Source: Cristatella mucedo
Taxonomy: Eukaryota > Bryozoa > Phylactolaemata > Cristatellidae
Length of the DNA stretch: 64,000 nt
NCBI GenBank assembly: GCA_009760855.2
Contig: WPIO01000119.1
Span: 48,501-112,500, forward strand
Reading direction: 5' to 3'
A program made the translations under genes and the position numbers. This document shows positions 14,101-22,614 of this stretch, piece by piece. Positions within the stretch are counted from its first letter, which is position 1; every line of letters starts with the position of its first letter. The notes beneath the pieces were generated by a model. That model saw only the letters and a list, made by a program, of their open reading frames with translations, was not told where the DNA came from and did not search any database.

Positions 14101-15293
14101 TAAAATATTCACAATGAGCAGACTTGTGAGCAGCAATATGTATTCATTCACGCAAACCGATTCAAGTAAGATTTCCGTCTTGGCCGGCATATGAGTATGT
14201 TGTGGCAGTAAGCAATCTCTCTCTTTTTCTCTCTTCCTGGTGAGCCGTAATGGCTCACTAGGTAAGGCGATTGCTTTTCACGATCTCGGCTCCGAGGTCG
14301 TGGGTTCAAATCCTGCGGGCGGGGATCGATCCTGTATCGCCACTGCAAGCATTAGTGATAGCCACAAACGCTCTTCTGTCGCTATACAAAAAGATGCTGT
14401 TAAATCAGCTAGCACTTTCCTAACAAAGGTCTAAAGGTTTATCTGGTGCAAAGCTGTAGCGAATCTGGCAGTAGTTAGCTTTCGTACCAGTTACAATATA
14501 CAGGCAATTATGTATGCTTAGAGATTTCGTTTTTATTAATAACATCGTTTGATAAAAGTGATTTGCCCCGTTTTTTATGTTTGTGTGTGTGTGCGTGTTG
14601 TATGCGGTGGTATGGGTGTGTGTGCGTAAGTTTGTGAGCCAGGTCAGCTCTTTAAACAAACATGTGTCTGCTGCCTGAACTATTGAGGTCTACTCAGAAA
14701 TAGCAGTGGTGTTCTTTCTGAAGGCCTCGTGTTTGCATGAAACTTTACATACCTAAGTTTATTTATCTTATGGAAATACTTATCATATGGAAATCCATGG
14801 ATTATGGAAATTATGGAAATAGAAATCATTTTTTAAATCTGTCGAAAAGCTTAGCTTTTCTTCACAAAGGCATCGTGTGACTACAAATAATCAGAAATAT
14901 TCTGCATGGCCTCAGCACTAAACTCAGTAATTAGATAAACCAAGTCAGTATGAATAGGCAGTGAGAGTCATTGTAAAAGACAAGCGCTGTGAAAAACAAT
15001 GCAGCATTGAAGCACACGATCAGCTACATCGCTCCGCTTATGTCTGCGTGACTGAGCGGAGCCCGTTGCTAGCCGCTGCATTTCTATCTTTTAGGTGCCA
15101 GTTTTTATCCGATGAAGCACTCGAAAACGATGGGGGAGTAGGCGATTTTCAGGCTAACGAAGGCCAGCATGTCTGGCTTTCAAACATGAGCTGCACTGGT
15201 GATGAGCCAAGTCTGTTAGACTGTCGTCAACGCGGTTGGTCTTTTGCAGATGACTGCACGTTCGATGAGAGTGTTTTAATGACTTGTTCGTGA
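2266..15293 (+). CDS. Type II transmembrane SRCR receptor with mucin-like stalk (seven-exon model)
   Basis: Model: join of 2266-2442, 2554-2647, 8501-8665, 10971-11118, 11237-12714, 13666-13807 and 15095-15293, which is 2403 nt or 800 aa. Every junction has GT/AG and matching phase, with no internal stop. Domains by residue: cytoplasmic tail 1-71 with NPVY at 21-24 and a KKK cluster at 47-49; transmembrane helix about 74-95; acidic stalk 97-146 with four Cys; SRCR1 about 149-256; Ser/Thr/Ala-rich linker about 257-688; SRCR2 about 689-799, ending at the stop. There is no cleavable signal peptide, and basic residues precede the helix, so N-in/C-out is inferred. SRCR proteins bind ligands or microbes at the cell surface; the topology recalls MARCO-type class A receptors, but the stalk is mucin-like, not collagenous. 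The join from the TM exons to exon 3 rests on phase and topology only, and the first ATG is uncertain. No ortholog is claimed. Confidence 0.7.
2554..2647 (+). CDS. SRCR gene exon 2: basic stop plus transmembrane helix
   Basis: The acceptor tttcgcag ends at 2553 and the donor gtaagt starts at 2648. The exon is 94 nt, phase 0 in and phase 1 out. It translates to an Arg-rich stretch (RSARRSVQRLCK) followed by SSIGFLLLLAAIALFL, a strong hydrophobic segment that the next exon extends with VFYPW before Lys-Arg. The intron before it (2443-2553) is only 111 bp, which supports its pairing with exon 1. Confidence 0.55.
4345..4535. repeat. Compound (TA)n/(TG)n microsatellite
   Basis: Alternating blocks of TA and TG dinucleotides inside intron 2. 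All long frames across it are repeat artefacts. It abuts the tail of the SINE at 4547. Confidence 0.95.
4547..4680 (-). mobile_element. SINE family C (tRNA head, L2-like tail)
   Basis: On the minus strand it begins with the Glu/Asp-like box A region (tttggccaagtggttaagg), has box B as gggctcgagcccc, and ends with a tail matching the other C copies (agagaactta block, gcgctatgcaaatgaatt). Its 3' end faces the TA/TG microsatellite. It lies in intron 2 of the SRCR gene, antisense. Confidence 0.75.
4948..5395. other. G/C-tract element with inverted GGACATT motifs
   Basis: The left part (4948-5045) carries several GGACAT(T/C) motifs separated by C runs. The right part (5325-5395) carries the inverse (ggggaatgtcctac, gaaatgtt) with G runs. 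A TA/TTTA microsatellite lies between. The mirrored ends suggest a small non-autonomous transposon with subterminal repeats, but no clean boundary or target duplication was found. Confidence 0.35.
5072..5137. repeat. (TA)n and (TTTA)n microsatellite
   Basis: A TA run followed by about ten TTTA units, inside the G/C-tract element. Confidence 0.9.
6410..6952 (+). mobile_element. LINE family A 3' fragment
   Basis: Sense orientation in intron 2. It encodes a broken version of the RT C-terminus (the region reading LHWLPVKQRIDFKVL in better copies), then the 3' UTR and a tail with an agagattgaattctctgag hairpin-like block, and ends in ATT repeats (6915-6952). The tail (gcactatattaaatgtatt) is intermediate between LINE-A and SINE-C tails. 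Confidence 0.85.
6953..8500. other. Intron 2 remainder, nothing recognised
   Basis: No splice-bounded coding frame or repeat family was recognised before exon 3. Confidence 0.4.
8501..8665 (+). CDS. SRCR gene exon 3: end of TM helix and acidic Cys stalk
   Basis: The acceptor ctgtttacag ends at 8500 and the donor gtaagg begins at 8666. The length is 165 nt, phase 1 in and phase 1 out, so it joins exons 2 and 4 in frame and could be skipped without a shift. It begins with (V)FYPWLKRIK, completing the membrane helix and adding a Lys/Arg boundary, then a stalk with CQC, a run of Glu (EEEGEG) and two further Cys. The stalk cysteines could form interchain disulfides. An internal ATG at 8530 is in frame, so it could alternatively start a non-membrane product. 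Confidence 0.5.
8666..10149. other. Intron 3, left part
   Basis: Open frames at 9116-9508 and 9773-9961 (minus) match no family and lack conserved motifs. They are treated as chance. Confidence 0.4.
10150..10425 (-). mobile_element. LINE family B 3' fragment
   Basis: Diverged match to the copies at 33418 and 38325. Shared landmarks in order are the ctgtaac...cgtaaagcc start, gtagccaacagact, a gagtagcatggaagta block and the tggaagcgagt block. It lies in intron 3, antisense to the SRCR gene. Confidence 0.6.
10869..10888 (+). promoter_or_regulatory. TATA-like box next to a Kozak-like ATG in intron 3
   Basis: ttttatataag is followed by gccgccATG (ATG at 10886). That ATG opens a frame through the splice acceptor directly into SRCR exon 4, giving a hydrophobic leader. 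The ATG is too close to the TATA box to be included if transcription starts about 30 bp downstream, so this is weak evidence for a real promoter. Confidence 0.2.
10971..11118 (+). CDS. SRCR gene exon 4: first half of SRCR domain 1
   Basis: The acceptor ttacttttag ends at 10970 and a consensus donor gtgagt starts at 11119. It is phase 1 in, phase 2 out. The translation GAVTLRLIKGKDPSQGLIQV, then an HAGVCYMVC stretch and LACRQMGY, follows the SRCR template (RLV-G, GRVEV, W-TVCD, VCRQLG). The usual Trp before TVC is replaced. The second half is encoded by exon 5, 118 bp downstream. Confidence 0.85.
11237..12734 (+). CDS. SRCR gene exon 5: SRCR1 second half and Ser/Thr-rich stalk
   Basis: The acceptor ttcattag ends at 11236, with phase 2 entry. 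The first 60 codons complete SRCR1 with Cys at residues 216, 225, 235, 246 and 256, a HAAW motif and the terminal ALSC. There follow about 430 residues dominated by Thr, Ser, Ala and Pro with N-x-S/T sequons and almost no Cys, typical of a mucin-like O-glycosylated spacer. The frame stays open to TGA at 12732-12734, giving a 693-aa one-SRCR form. Phase-1 donors just before the stop (A|gtgtgt at 12715 or A|gtaatt at 12703) would splice in frame to exon 6. Both are weak, so the choice is open. Confidence 0.8.
12915..12920 (+). terminator. Candidate poly(A) signal, short isoform
   Basis: AATAAA lies about 180 bp after the exon-5 stop; another follows at about 12994. It would end a transcript coding for the single-SRCR form. 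It rests on the hexamer alone. Confidence 0.35.
13666..13807 (+). CDS. SRCR gene exon 6: first half of SRCR domain 2
   Basis: The acceptor tatgttgcag ends at 13665 and the donor gtaggc begins at 13808. Phase 1 in and phase 2 out exactly copies exon 4, as expected for a duplicated domain. The translation PQLQLRAVRG, then LLEVFYNGAWDLICKRG and VILRQLSSR, matches the SRCR N-terminal half. The conserved Cys in VCRQL is replaced by Ile, a notable loss of a normal disulfide partner. Confidence 0.75.
14239..14412 (+). mobile_element. SINE family D (tRNA-derived)
   Basis: It starts ggtgagccgtaatggctcac, with a box-A-like ctcactaggtaagg and box B ggttcaaatcc. The central near-perfect hairpin (cgatctcgg/ccgaggtcg) is conserved across the family. 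It ends ctatacaaaaagatgctgtt then aatcagct. Sense orientation in intron 6. Confidence 0.85.
14578..14632. repeat. GT-rich simple repeat
   Basis: Imperfect TG/TATG tract in intron 6. Confidence 0.7.
15095..15293 (+). CDS. SRCR gene exon 7: second half of SRCR domain 2 and stop
   Basis: The acceptor tttctatcttttag ends at 15094. Phase 2 entry joins AG+G as Arg, then CQFLSDEALEND, HVWLSNMSCTGDEPSLLDC, RQRGWSFADDC and VLMTCS followed by TGA. This is a textbook SRCR C-terminal half (LSNVRC-G-E-SL-DC, GW, DDC, V-C). The protein ends one residue after the last Cys of the domain. Confidence 0.85.
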
Positions 15294-15587
15294 TAGAAGA
15301 ACCGAAGGGGTCTCTGAGTATGACTGGTGATTGATGGCGTCCGCCCACTCTCTATTAGCTGTATAGACACTCTGTATTAGTGGGGTCTGTAAGTATGGCT
15401 TGATGGAGAGCCCTAGAGGCGGAAGTATGCACATTGTACTAGAAATCCAGTCATTGGACTTGCCATCATTTTAACCTCTCGTCGTCGTTGTCGGAGAAGG
15501 TCTCGAGTGACGTCCAATCAGTTAAACCGCATATAAAATAATCTAACAGCATACGGTCGATGAACCTCAACTTCTCTTCTAAATAAT

Positions 15588-15593
15588 AATAAA
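15588..15593 (+). terminator. Candidate poly(A) signal, long isoform
   Basis: AATAAA about 295 bp after the exon-7 stop, in an A/T-rich 3' region. It is the nearest hexamer downstream of the two-SRCR reading frame. Confidence 0.4.
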
Positions 15594-15851
15594 TCACATT
15601 TTAGAAAGCTTTTCTATTCTTTTAGCTATTAATGCAAGCTCTTTTAGTCTTGTCCATTTATCGAGTACATAATCTTTTTTTATTCATAGTAAGCATCGTT
15701 GTACTATGCTATCGGGCGCAAATTATACCTTGTCGATGTACCGTTTGCCTATTTCTGTTTATCATTAAATACATTTTCCACAAATAATTAGGCTCCGATT
15801 TATTTAACAGCATTCTCAGCCGTTATAGAGTTTCGCGTGCCCGCCCAACCA

Positions 15852-16164
15852 TGTGCGGCCCTGTCACAAACGAACGACGGTTATTGTAGTATCAATCCGA
15901 GTAGTGTAACAATAGGGAAATTGCAGAGAATACATGACGTTAAGTAGCTTTCCATTTTTGAAAGCAAGCATAACATTCTTTTTTACAAAAGTGCTGCTCA
16001 GCTTCCACGTCTGGACAGAACTAGGCCGGAAACACTGCCCTGGTAACGGAGCCAGTCTCAGCCAACACGCTAAGTATACTGGTGAGGGCTGAACATTGTG
16101 GCACGGATAGTGACTCGTAAGTGCAGCACCAATAAACGCTGATATGCCGACAGTATCCGGAACA
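15852..16164 (+). mobile_element. Candidate LTR
   Basis: A segment from TG (tgtgcggccctgtcacaa) to CA about 313 bp on, with an AATAAA near 16131 and followed at once by TGGTAGCGACGAG, which looks like a primer-binding site. About 70 bp downstream a short frame (DSNGGLTEFNGGHD, then a DLELALAHMP stretch) resembles the start of a Gypsy-type gag. No second LTR was found. It could be chance. Confidence 0.3.
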
Positions 16165-18230
16165 TGGTAGCGACGAGATGCCCTCGTGCCTTAGCATAGT
16201 AAGTCAGTATTCATGATGTAGATAAGTCTATTCGACAGCAACGGAGGGTTAACGGAATTCAACGGCGGCCACGACGTGCATCAACGGCTACGCGACCTAG
16301 AGCTCGCGTTAGCTCATATGCCAATACCAAACTCGGAACCATAAGTCAGCCTATCTCATGGCGTCGCCGAGTATGCAGACGCGGCCGTAGATTATCGAAT
16401 AATATAATTCGAACCTGCCATCAGGCTAATATAAATATGCAAAAGCAGCAAGTAAAGTTAAGCAGGAAAACACAAGTAACACAAGTTCACTTAGACTAAG
16501 GGAAAGCTGAGACAGGCATACGCGTCATTAGCTGATCCTGAACCGATGCCGGGTCATTGCAGGTAGTAAACGAATGAGGAAGTGGATTACAGACTTTTGG
16601 TGGATTTGAATGGAAGTTCCGACCACCAAAAGATTTTAGTTTAGTGCAAGACGCGGCGTGGCGACTAGGTACTGAGGAGAGGGTTACGCAAGAGCGAGAA
16701 ATGGAGGAGCCATGCGGTCAGACATTTTGGCTGGCGCAAGCGAGCGAAACAACCTGCATGCCTGACACGGAGTATTGAAATAAATTTGACGCTCTGTAGG
16801 AAGCGAGTGAAGTTCAGGCGAGGTGCGGCGTGGCAGCTAACCCTGCGACGGAAGAGCCGATGAGCTTCTGATTTTTTCGCCAGTTGCTGATGCTTGAGAG
16901 CGCCCACCAGAAGTCGTGAATACCTGAAGCTGATGTAACCTAGCCGCGATGTCGCAGACGTTCGAACTGGTGTCTCTTTTATATTCTGGTCTAAACATGC
17001 CCTCCCTGTGGCATAACTTAGCTAATTTTAAGAGTCTAGCATCCACAAGCATCAACTGCTTGTCCGGGTGGTAGAGATAATTATATAAGGTAAATAAGTT
17101 GGCATTTCCGTACCTGAAGGGCTCCATGTAGAGCTGTTTAGTCTCTAAAGAGACCGATTCAAAATTGAAGCCCTTAAAGTTTGCTTTCCGGAAGGCCCTG
17201 TGAACTGGACCAAAGTCTAATAGACTGGTCTAGATACACAGACCGATTATGCACCCGTCGGCCCTCTATAAAGCGATACGTAGCATACCTCATTTGTACA
17301 ATAACCTTTACCTCTGCCCATTGAATGTAGACTTGCGGTCACCATCTTAGACCCTTTTAAAATGAAATAGTTGCACTTGTATAAAGAGCTTGATGCTTCG
17401 CCTGGAAGGCTCTTTACGTTTTTGCGGCCATTTATAAAAAAAATCTGAGGTTCGGTTTTCTTTGGAGAAATACAGCCTTGCTGTGCACCATTTGCATGTG
17501 GCACAGAGCAGTGTATAGCCCTCTCCAATAAAGATTGGTGAAATTCGTACTGCCAGAGAGCGTGAAGATAGATGCCTGAAGACCAGATATATTTAATTGG
17601 ACATGTCTAAATGTAAATTAGCATTTAAAGAATTTGCAACACACGGCAGAACGCATCTCTTATTAACCCTCATACTACCTAACTCGAAAAATAACTACAT
17701 TAAAATAAGTAAAATGTTCCAATAATTAAATTTGATAATTCATTCTAAAATAAATGATCGCCCTCTTTGTGTGCTGAGCGTACCTCTCTCTCGTTCTTTC
17801 TTTGCCGCACTATGTTCACACATAAATAGTATATTTATTTTATTGTCATTCCCTTTGAGTGCTATCGAAGTGAGAATTTAAGCAAACTATCTTACCACGG
17901 AGCTATGCGAGCTCCGGATGCGGGAAGACCAATGAGAACGATCAAAACACAAATACGACTTTTTTTCACTGCGAAAATAATTAAAACCAACGTTGCACTT
18001 GGAAATTACACGGGCAAGTGGGAGAATATAAATTGCGAAAATCGGTGGGTGTAGAACAGTTCCGTGGGGTTATCCCGTACTATCGCAAATCCGGTTCCAG
18101 GCTTTAAAGCCCTCACACACCAGACGATCGCTGGTTATTGAAACATCTATGCTCTGAAATTTAATTAATAATTACTCTCGATCAATAGTATAGAAATTGC
18201 ATAACACGAATATTTCTATATTGCATTATA
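16165..18230. other. Unassigned, possibly decayed retroelement interior
   Basis: It contains the short gag-like frame near 16240-16340 and minus-strand open frames at 16665-16907, 16837-17127 and 17247-17528 with no recognised domain. No protease, RT or integrase motif was seen. Confidence 0.3.
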
Positions 18231-18401
18231 GGTGAGCCGTGATGGCACACTAGGTAAGGCGGTTGCTTTCACGACCTCGGTCCCGAGGTCGTGGGTTCGA
18301 TTCCTGCGGTGGGCGATTCTTTATCACCACTGCAAGCGGTGGTAATAGCCCTAAAAGGCTCTTCTATCGCTATACAAAAAGAGGCTGTTTAATCAGCTAG
18401 G
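18231..18401 (+). mobile_element. SINE family D, well-preserved copy
   Basis: Box-A-like tggcacactaggta (18243-18256), box B ggttcgattcc (18294-18304), and between them a perfect hairpin acgacctcgg/ccgaggtcgt with a 2-nt loop. The tail is gctatacaaaaagaggctgt then ttaatcagctag. Confidence 0.9.
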
Positions 18402-18581
18402 ATATAATTGCGATGTGGATGGAAAAACTACTATGGTCCCAGGAAATGTTTTACATGTGATTATAATTCGATCGGAGCAGTGACTAACTGGCTCAAAGCC
18501 ACCAGTGAATGAAAGATCTGTCTTTTTTGCGAAGAGGAGTGAGGCAGGGGCAGAAGGAGAATTTTGAGGTTTTTATAAAAT

Positions 18582-18722
18582 ATATATAATTCATTTGTAT
18601 AGCGCCCCAAGAGAACTTGATCTCTATTCAACCGCTTCATATATGCCTCGTGGCTTGAGCCCAAGACCTCACCAGGCCTTGGTCGGGGCGAGCACCTTAA
18701 CCACTGGACCAAACCAGCTCGG
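18582..18722 (-). mobile_element. SINE family C
   Basis: On the minus strand: gctggtttggtccagtggtt (box A), aaggtgctcgcc, box B gggctcaagcc, then a tail agagatcaagttctcttggg with gcgctatacaaatgaatt and TA repeats. The head resembles tRNA-Glu/Asp; the tail resembles LINE A. Confidence 0.85.
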
Positions 18723-19062
18723 TTTGTTGGCCTATGTTATTTGGTAACGGCGAAACAACAAAGGTGAGCTGATTTAAAAGCCTCATTTATAGCGGGATAA
18801 GGACCAGACTAGAAATAGCCTGGCTTGCAGTTTGTAAGGAATGCCATTCTGACGACAGACCTGAACACGTGACCTTTGCCTTGAGTCTGGAGCACTTAAT
18901 ACACAGGTTATGACCCGTCCAGATGATTTTGATCGTACTTATATGCCTTAAACATTTTCGACACTGTAGTTGCCCAATCCGTGTGTCCTTCAATAGCTGG
19001 CTTTGCTGTTGGCACTGATTAAAAATCAACAACAGTGCTAGAAAGTTCCAAAAAATATAATA

Positions 19063-19190
19063 ACCATTATTATACATTTGATAAATTGCCCTCAGAGAGC
19101 TCAAATCTTTTTCTAGGCGCTTTACAATCGCTGCAAAGAAAGCAAGGTCGAATGGTCAGTCGTAGCGTTTTCAATAAACAACAGGAATAA
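19063..19190 (-). mobile_element. LINE family A 3'-tail fragment
   Basis: Only the ATT-type tail, hairpin block and the first bases of the 3' UTR are present. It stands directly before a longer copy in the same orientation. Confidence 0.75.
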
Positions 19191-20204
19191 TATAATAATA
19201 ATAATAATATTGCACTTGATAAAGCGCCCTCAGAGAACTTAATCTCTTTCTAGGCGCTTTACATTTGCTGCAAAGTGATACGCAATAGAATAGTAAGTAA
19301 AATCATGCTTGAAAAACAAACAAAATGAATAACATGGTTAGGGGTTACATGCACTGGGTCAGCATGCAAATGTGGTTAGTGGCAGCATGAACAGTGTCAG
19401 CACGCATAAGCACATCGAGGACGAATCACAAGGACCCACTAAATGCTGTCCTAAATAGGTATGTTTTTAAGTTTCTTTTAAATGTGGTCAGGTCAGGGGA
19501 TGTTCTGATGCAGGTCGGGAGGGAGTTCCAGGCTGTGGGAGCATACGAGCTAAATGCACGGTCTCCAAAGGATTTAAGGTTTGTACGAGGTATTTCTAGA
19601 CTGTTGGATTCCGAAAAGCGAGTGGTACGATGCTTTGCCTGATGGGGTAGTATATCTGAAAGATAGGCTGGAGCCATAGAATGAAGAGACCTAAAAGTGA
19701 GCGACAAAACCTTGAAGTCAATCCGTTGCTTGACTGGTAACCAGTGCAGGTCGGCGAGAAGTGGAGTAATGTGGCAACTGCGACGCTCACGACAGACAAG
19801 CCTAGCTGCAGAGTTTTGCACCAGCTGCAATCGCCTGATCGCACATGCTGTTAGGCCAGTAAGCAGTGAGTTGCAGAAGTCGAGACGAGATGTCACGAAT
19901 GCATGGACCAACTTGGACGTGGTATCCTTATCTAAACAAGCCCTAATTTTAGCAATGTTATGAAGCTGAAAATAGGCTGATTTGACTGTGGAGCTGATGT
20001 GGTCGTCTAACGAGAGGTCGCTTTGGAATATGACACCTAGATTTCGAGCTGATGCAACTAAAGATATGCTGGCAGAGCCAATTTTGAAAGTCGGCCTTTC
20101 CAATTTCTGAATAACACTAGGTTTGCCCATAACTAGTAAGTTAGTTTTATCATCGTTTAGTTTTAGAAAATTTGCTGCCATCCATGATCGGATATACATG
20201 GTTG
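19191..20204 (-). mobile_element. LINE family A, long 5'-truncated copy
   Basis: The minus-strand frame 20232-19426 (268 codons) is intact over the RT C-terminal region: WMAANFLKLNDDKTNLLVMG, SSTVKSAYFQLHN, SRLDFCNSLL, then a DLHWLPVKQRIDFKVLSLTF stretch and AWNSLPTCIRTSPDL. These are typical of L2/CR1-clade LINE ORF2 after the YADD box. The 3' UTR and (AAT)n tail run to 19191. It is the best-preserved coding copy, but it lacks the endonuclease and the RT core. Confidence 0.9.
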
Positions 20205-21030
20205 GGGTGACATGCACAGGATCAGCATGCAAGTGTGGTTAGTGGCTGCATGCACAGTGTCAGCACGCATAAACACATGAAGGACGAATCACAGGGACCC
20301 ACTAAATTCTATTCTAAATAGGTGTGTTTTTAAGTTCTTTTTAAATTTGGTCAGGTCAGGGGATGTTCTGACCAAAGTCGGGAGTGAGTTCCAGGCTTTG
20401 GGAGCATACGAACTAAAGGCACGGTCTCCAAAAGATGTGAGGTTTTTTTACCAGGTATAGGTAAACAATTAGATTCAGAAAAGCGGGTGGTACGTTTCTT
20501 AGCCTGGTGAGGGTAGATCTGATAGCTAGGCTGGAGACAAAAAATGAAGGGAACCTGATAGTGAGTGACAAAACCTTGAAGTAGATCTATTGCATGAGTG
20601 GTAGCCAGTGCAGGTCGGCGAGACATGGTGTGATGTTGCAACTACGAAGCTCACTACAGACAAGCTTTGGTGCAGAGTTTTGCACCAGCTGCAAACGCCT
20701 GAGTGCGCAGGGTGGTGGACAGCAAGCAGTGAGTTACAGAAGTCAAAACCGGATGTCACAAATGCTTTGACCAACTAGATGTGGTATCCCTGTCTAAACA
20801 AGCTCGAATTTTAGCAGTTTTATGTAGCTTAAAGTAGGCAGACTTGACTGTGGAGCTGATGTGGTCGTCCAATGAAAGGTCACTTTGGAACATGACACCT
20901 AGATTTCGTGCAGATTCAACAGGCGATATTCTGGCAGAGCCGATTTTGAGCGTCAGCCTTTTCAATTTCTGAATTACGCTTGTTCGCCCATAACTAGGAA
21001 GTTAGTTTTACCGTTATCAAATTTAAGAGA
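20205..21030 (-). mobile_element. LINE family A, adjacent tandem copy
   Basis: Joined head-to-tail to the previous copy without its own ATT tail: it starts inside the 3' UTR at 20205. The coding part is frameshifted (three overlapping minus-strand frames). It ends in the LNDDKT region near 21025. Confidence 0.85.
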
Positions 21031-22497
21031 TTCAGAAAACTACAAGCCGTTGAGCCTTTGACAGATATCAAAACATCAGTAGGATTTCGCTACTGGTACA
21101 GAAGTAAAGAGTAAAGGAATTCACCACAGTAATTGTGCAGGTCCTCAAAAATCGAGTTAACTCATGCGTCGATATGGAAGTGAAAGAAGCGTAATCAAAA
21201 CAGACAAGCGTGTGTTACTCGTAATTAATGGTTTACCTAAAAACCCGCATTCTTATCATTTGAGGAAATCATTTTTCCAACGGAACTTAAGATGAGCCTT
21301 AGGCAAACAAGCAAGAGGTCATATGACAGTGGACATTCAGTCGAGGTTGTGACCAAACTTAAACAGCCCAAGTCCTTGGCCAAGGCTCGCTTTTATGAGT
21401 ATGCTGTACGTGAATCCGAAGAACTGGTCAGCACGATAATTTAAGAAGGTTGACATCTGCTTTCCATCTGCTATCAGCTTTCTTCATCATCTTTTCACTC
21501 TGTCCTCTTCCTTCACTTGAATGAAACAAAAGGGCGGTAGTTCTTTAATTCCTACCCGCATGCAGACATTGCCGTAAGCAGATCTTTTTTTCGTTTAGTG
21601 ACACGTGCAGAAAAAGAATCGGCTAAGACTTCTTGGTTGGCGCAGTCAGATTAATGATCTGCCATCTTTGGCTCCCTGCTTTTCCTCTCTCAGTTGGTGC
21701 TGAGGCTGCAATGATACTTAGTTCAGCCGATGCAAGGTGGCACGACAAGATCGGAATGTCGAAGCAGTCCTCTGCGAGTGCACCAAACAGCTACTGCAGC
21801 GGCTGCTAGTGGGAGACGGATGGTTGGCCTTGACAACTCTACGACTGCGTTGACAGCTGGCAGGAGATATCAACAGGGCGATACGGATGGCGAGCGACGG
21901 GCACAATTTTTAAAGAGATGATAATGCAGTGACCCGTGATTACGATCTTTGAGCGTGGTTACCAATTTTGAACAGAAGACCGCTTACGAAAAGCAGCGAT
22001 ACGAAATCTAAAGAGCGCTACGATATTTTTAGGGAACTCTTTCTATGTAGGACGTCCTATACGGCACAATATAAGAGAGATACTGACCAAAGCAGTTCTC
22101 TTTTTGCGAGTGCAAAAAACTACCGCAATTCACCACAATCCACCCTAATTAAGCAAACGTTCACCGGAAACCGTCCAAGAAAAGCTTGAATTTCGAATGA
22201 ATATTGTAAGATACCGTTGAAATCATGTACCTATCAAATATCATGTCATTGCGCCCTCACGTTCTCACACAATTGGCGTTTAAAGACATGACGGAAATCG
22301 ACTCAAGTCCACGGCAAATCTACCAGAAATCTGCTGAGCGAAGCTCCGATTATAATTGCATATACACAAAGCAGTTTGTCAAGTGTGCCCTCGAAGATTT
22401 TGACCCATTTCGTATTCATGTTTCCCATGCAATTATTGCGGTATTGGCCCTGGCCGCTGCAGTATATAGCCGCGGGCTGTAATATAATATATGAATC
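21031..22497. other. No gene recognised
   Basis: Several 60-85-codon frames, none with a recognisable domain or splice context. Confidence 0.4.
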
Positions 22498-22614
22498 ACG
22501 GTCAGTAACTCCACAACGCCGTTAAGACTAAGGAGGTATTATGCGGTAGACTATTCTAGACCCCACTGATAGCCAAAGCGGCTTTCGGTACGCATGCGGT
22601 AGCCAACAGACTTC
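22498..22614 (-). mobile_element. LINE family B short 3' fragment
   Basis: The terminal ~117 bp of family B, from agtaactccacaa to gtagccaacagactt, 5'-truncated at the same point as the copy at 30550. Confidence 0.65.

Noticed and set aside
18231-18304. Functional tRNA gene
   Set aside because: Pol III boxes are present, but no tRNA cloverleaf or anticodon arm can be drawn and the unit recurs as a SINE.
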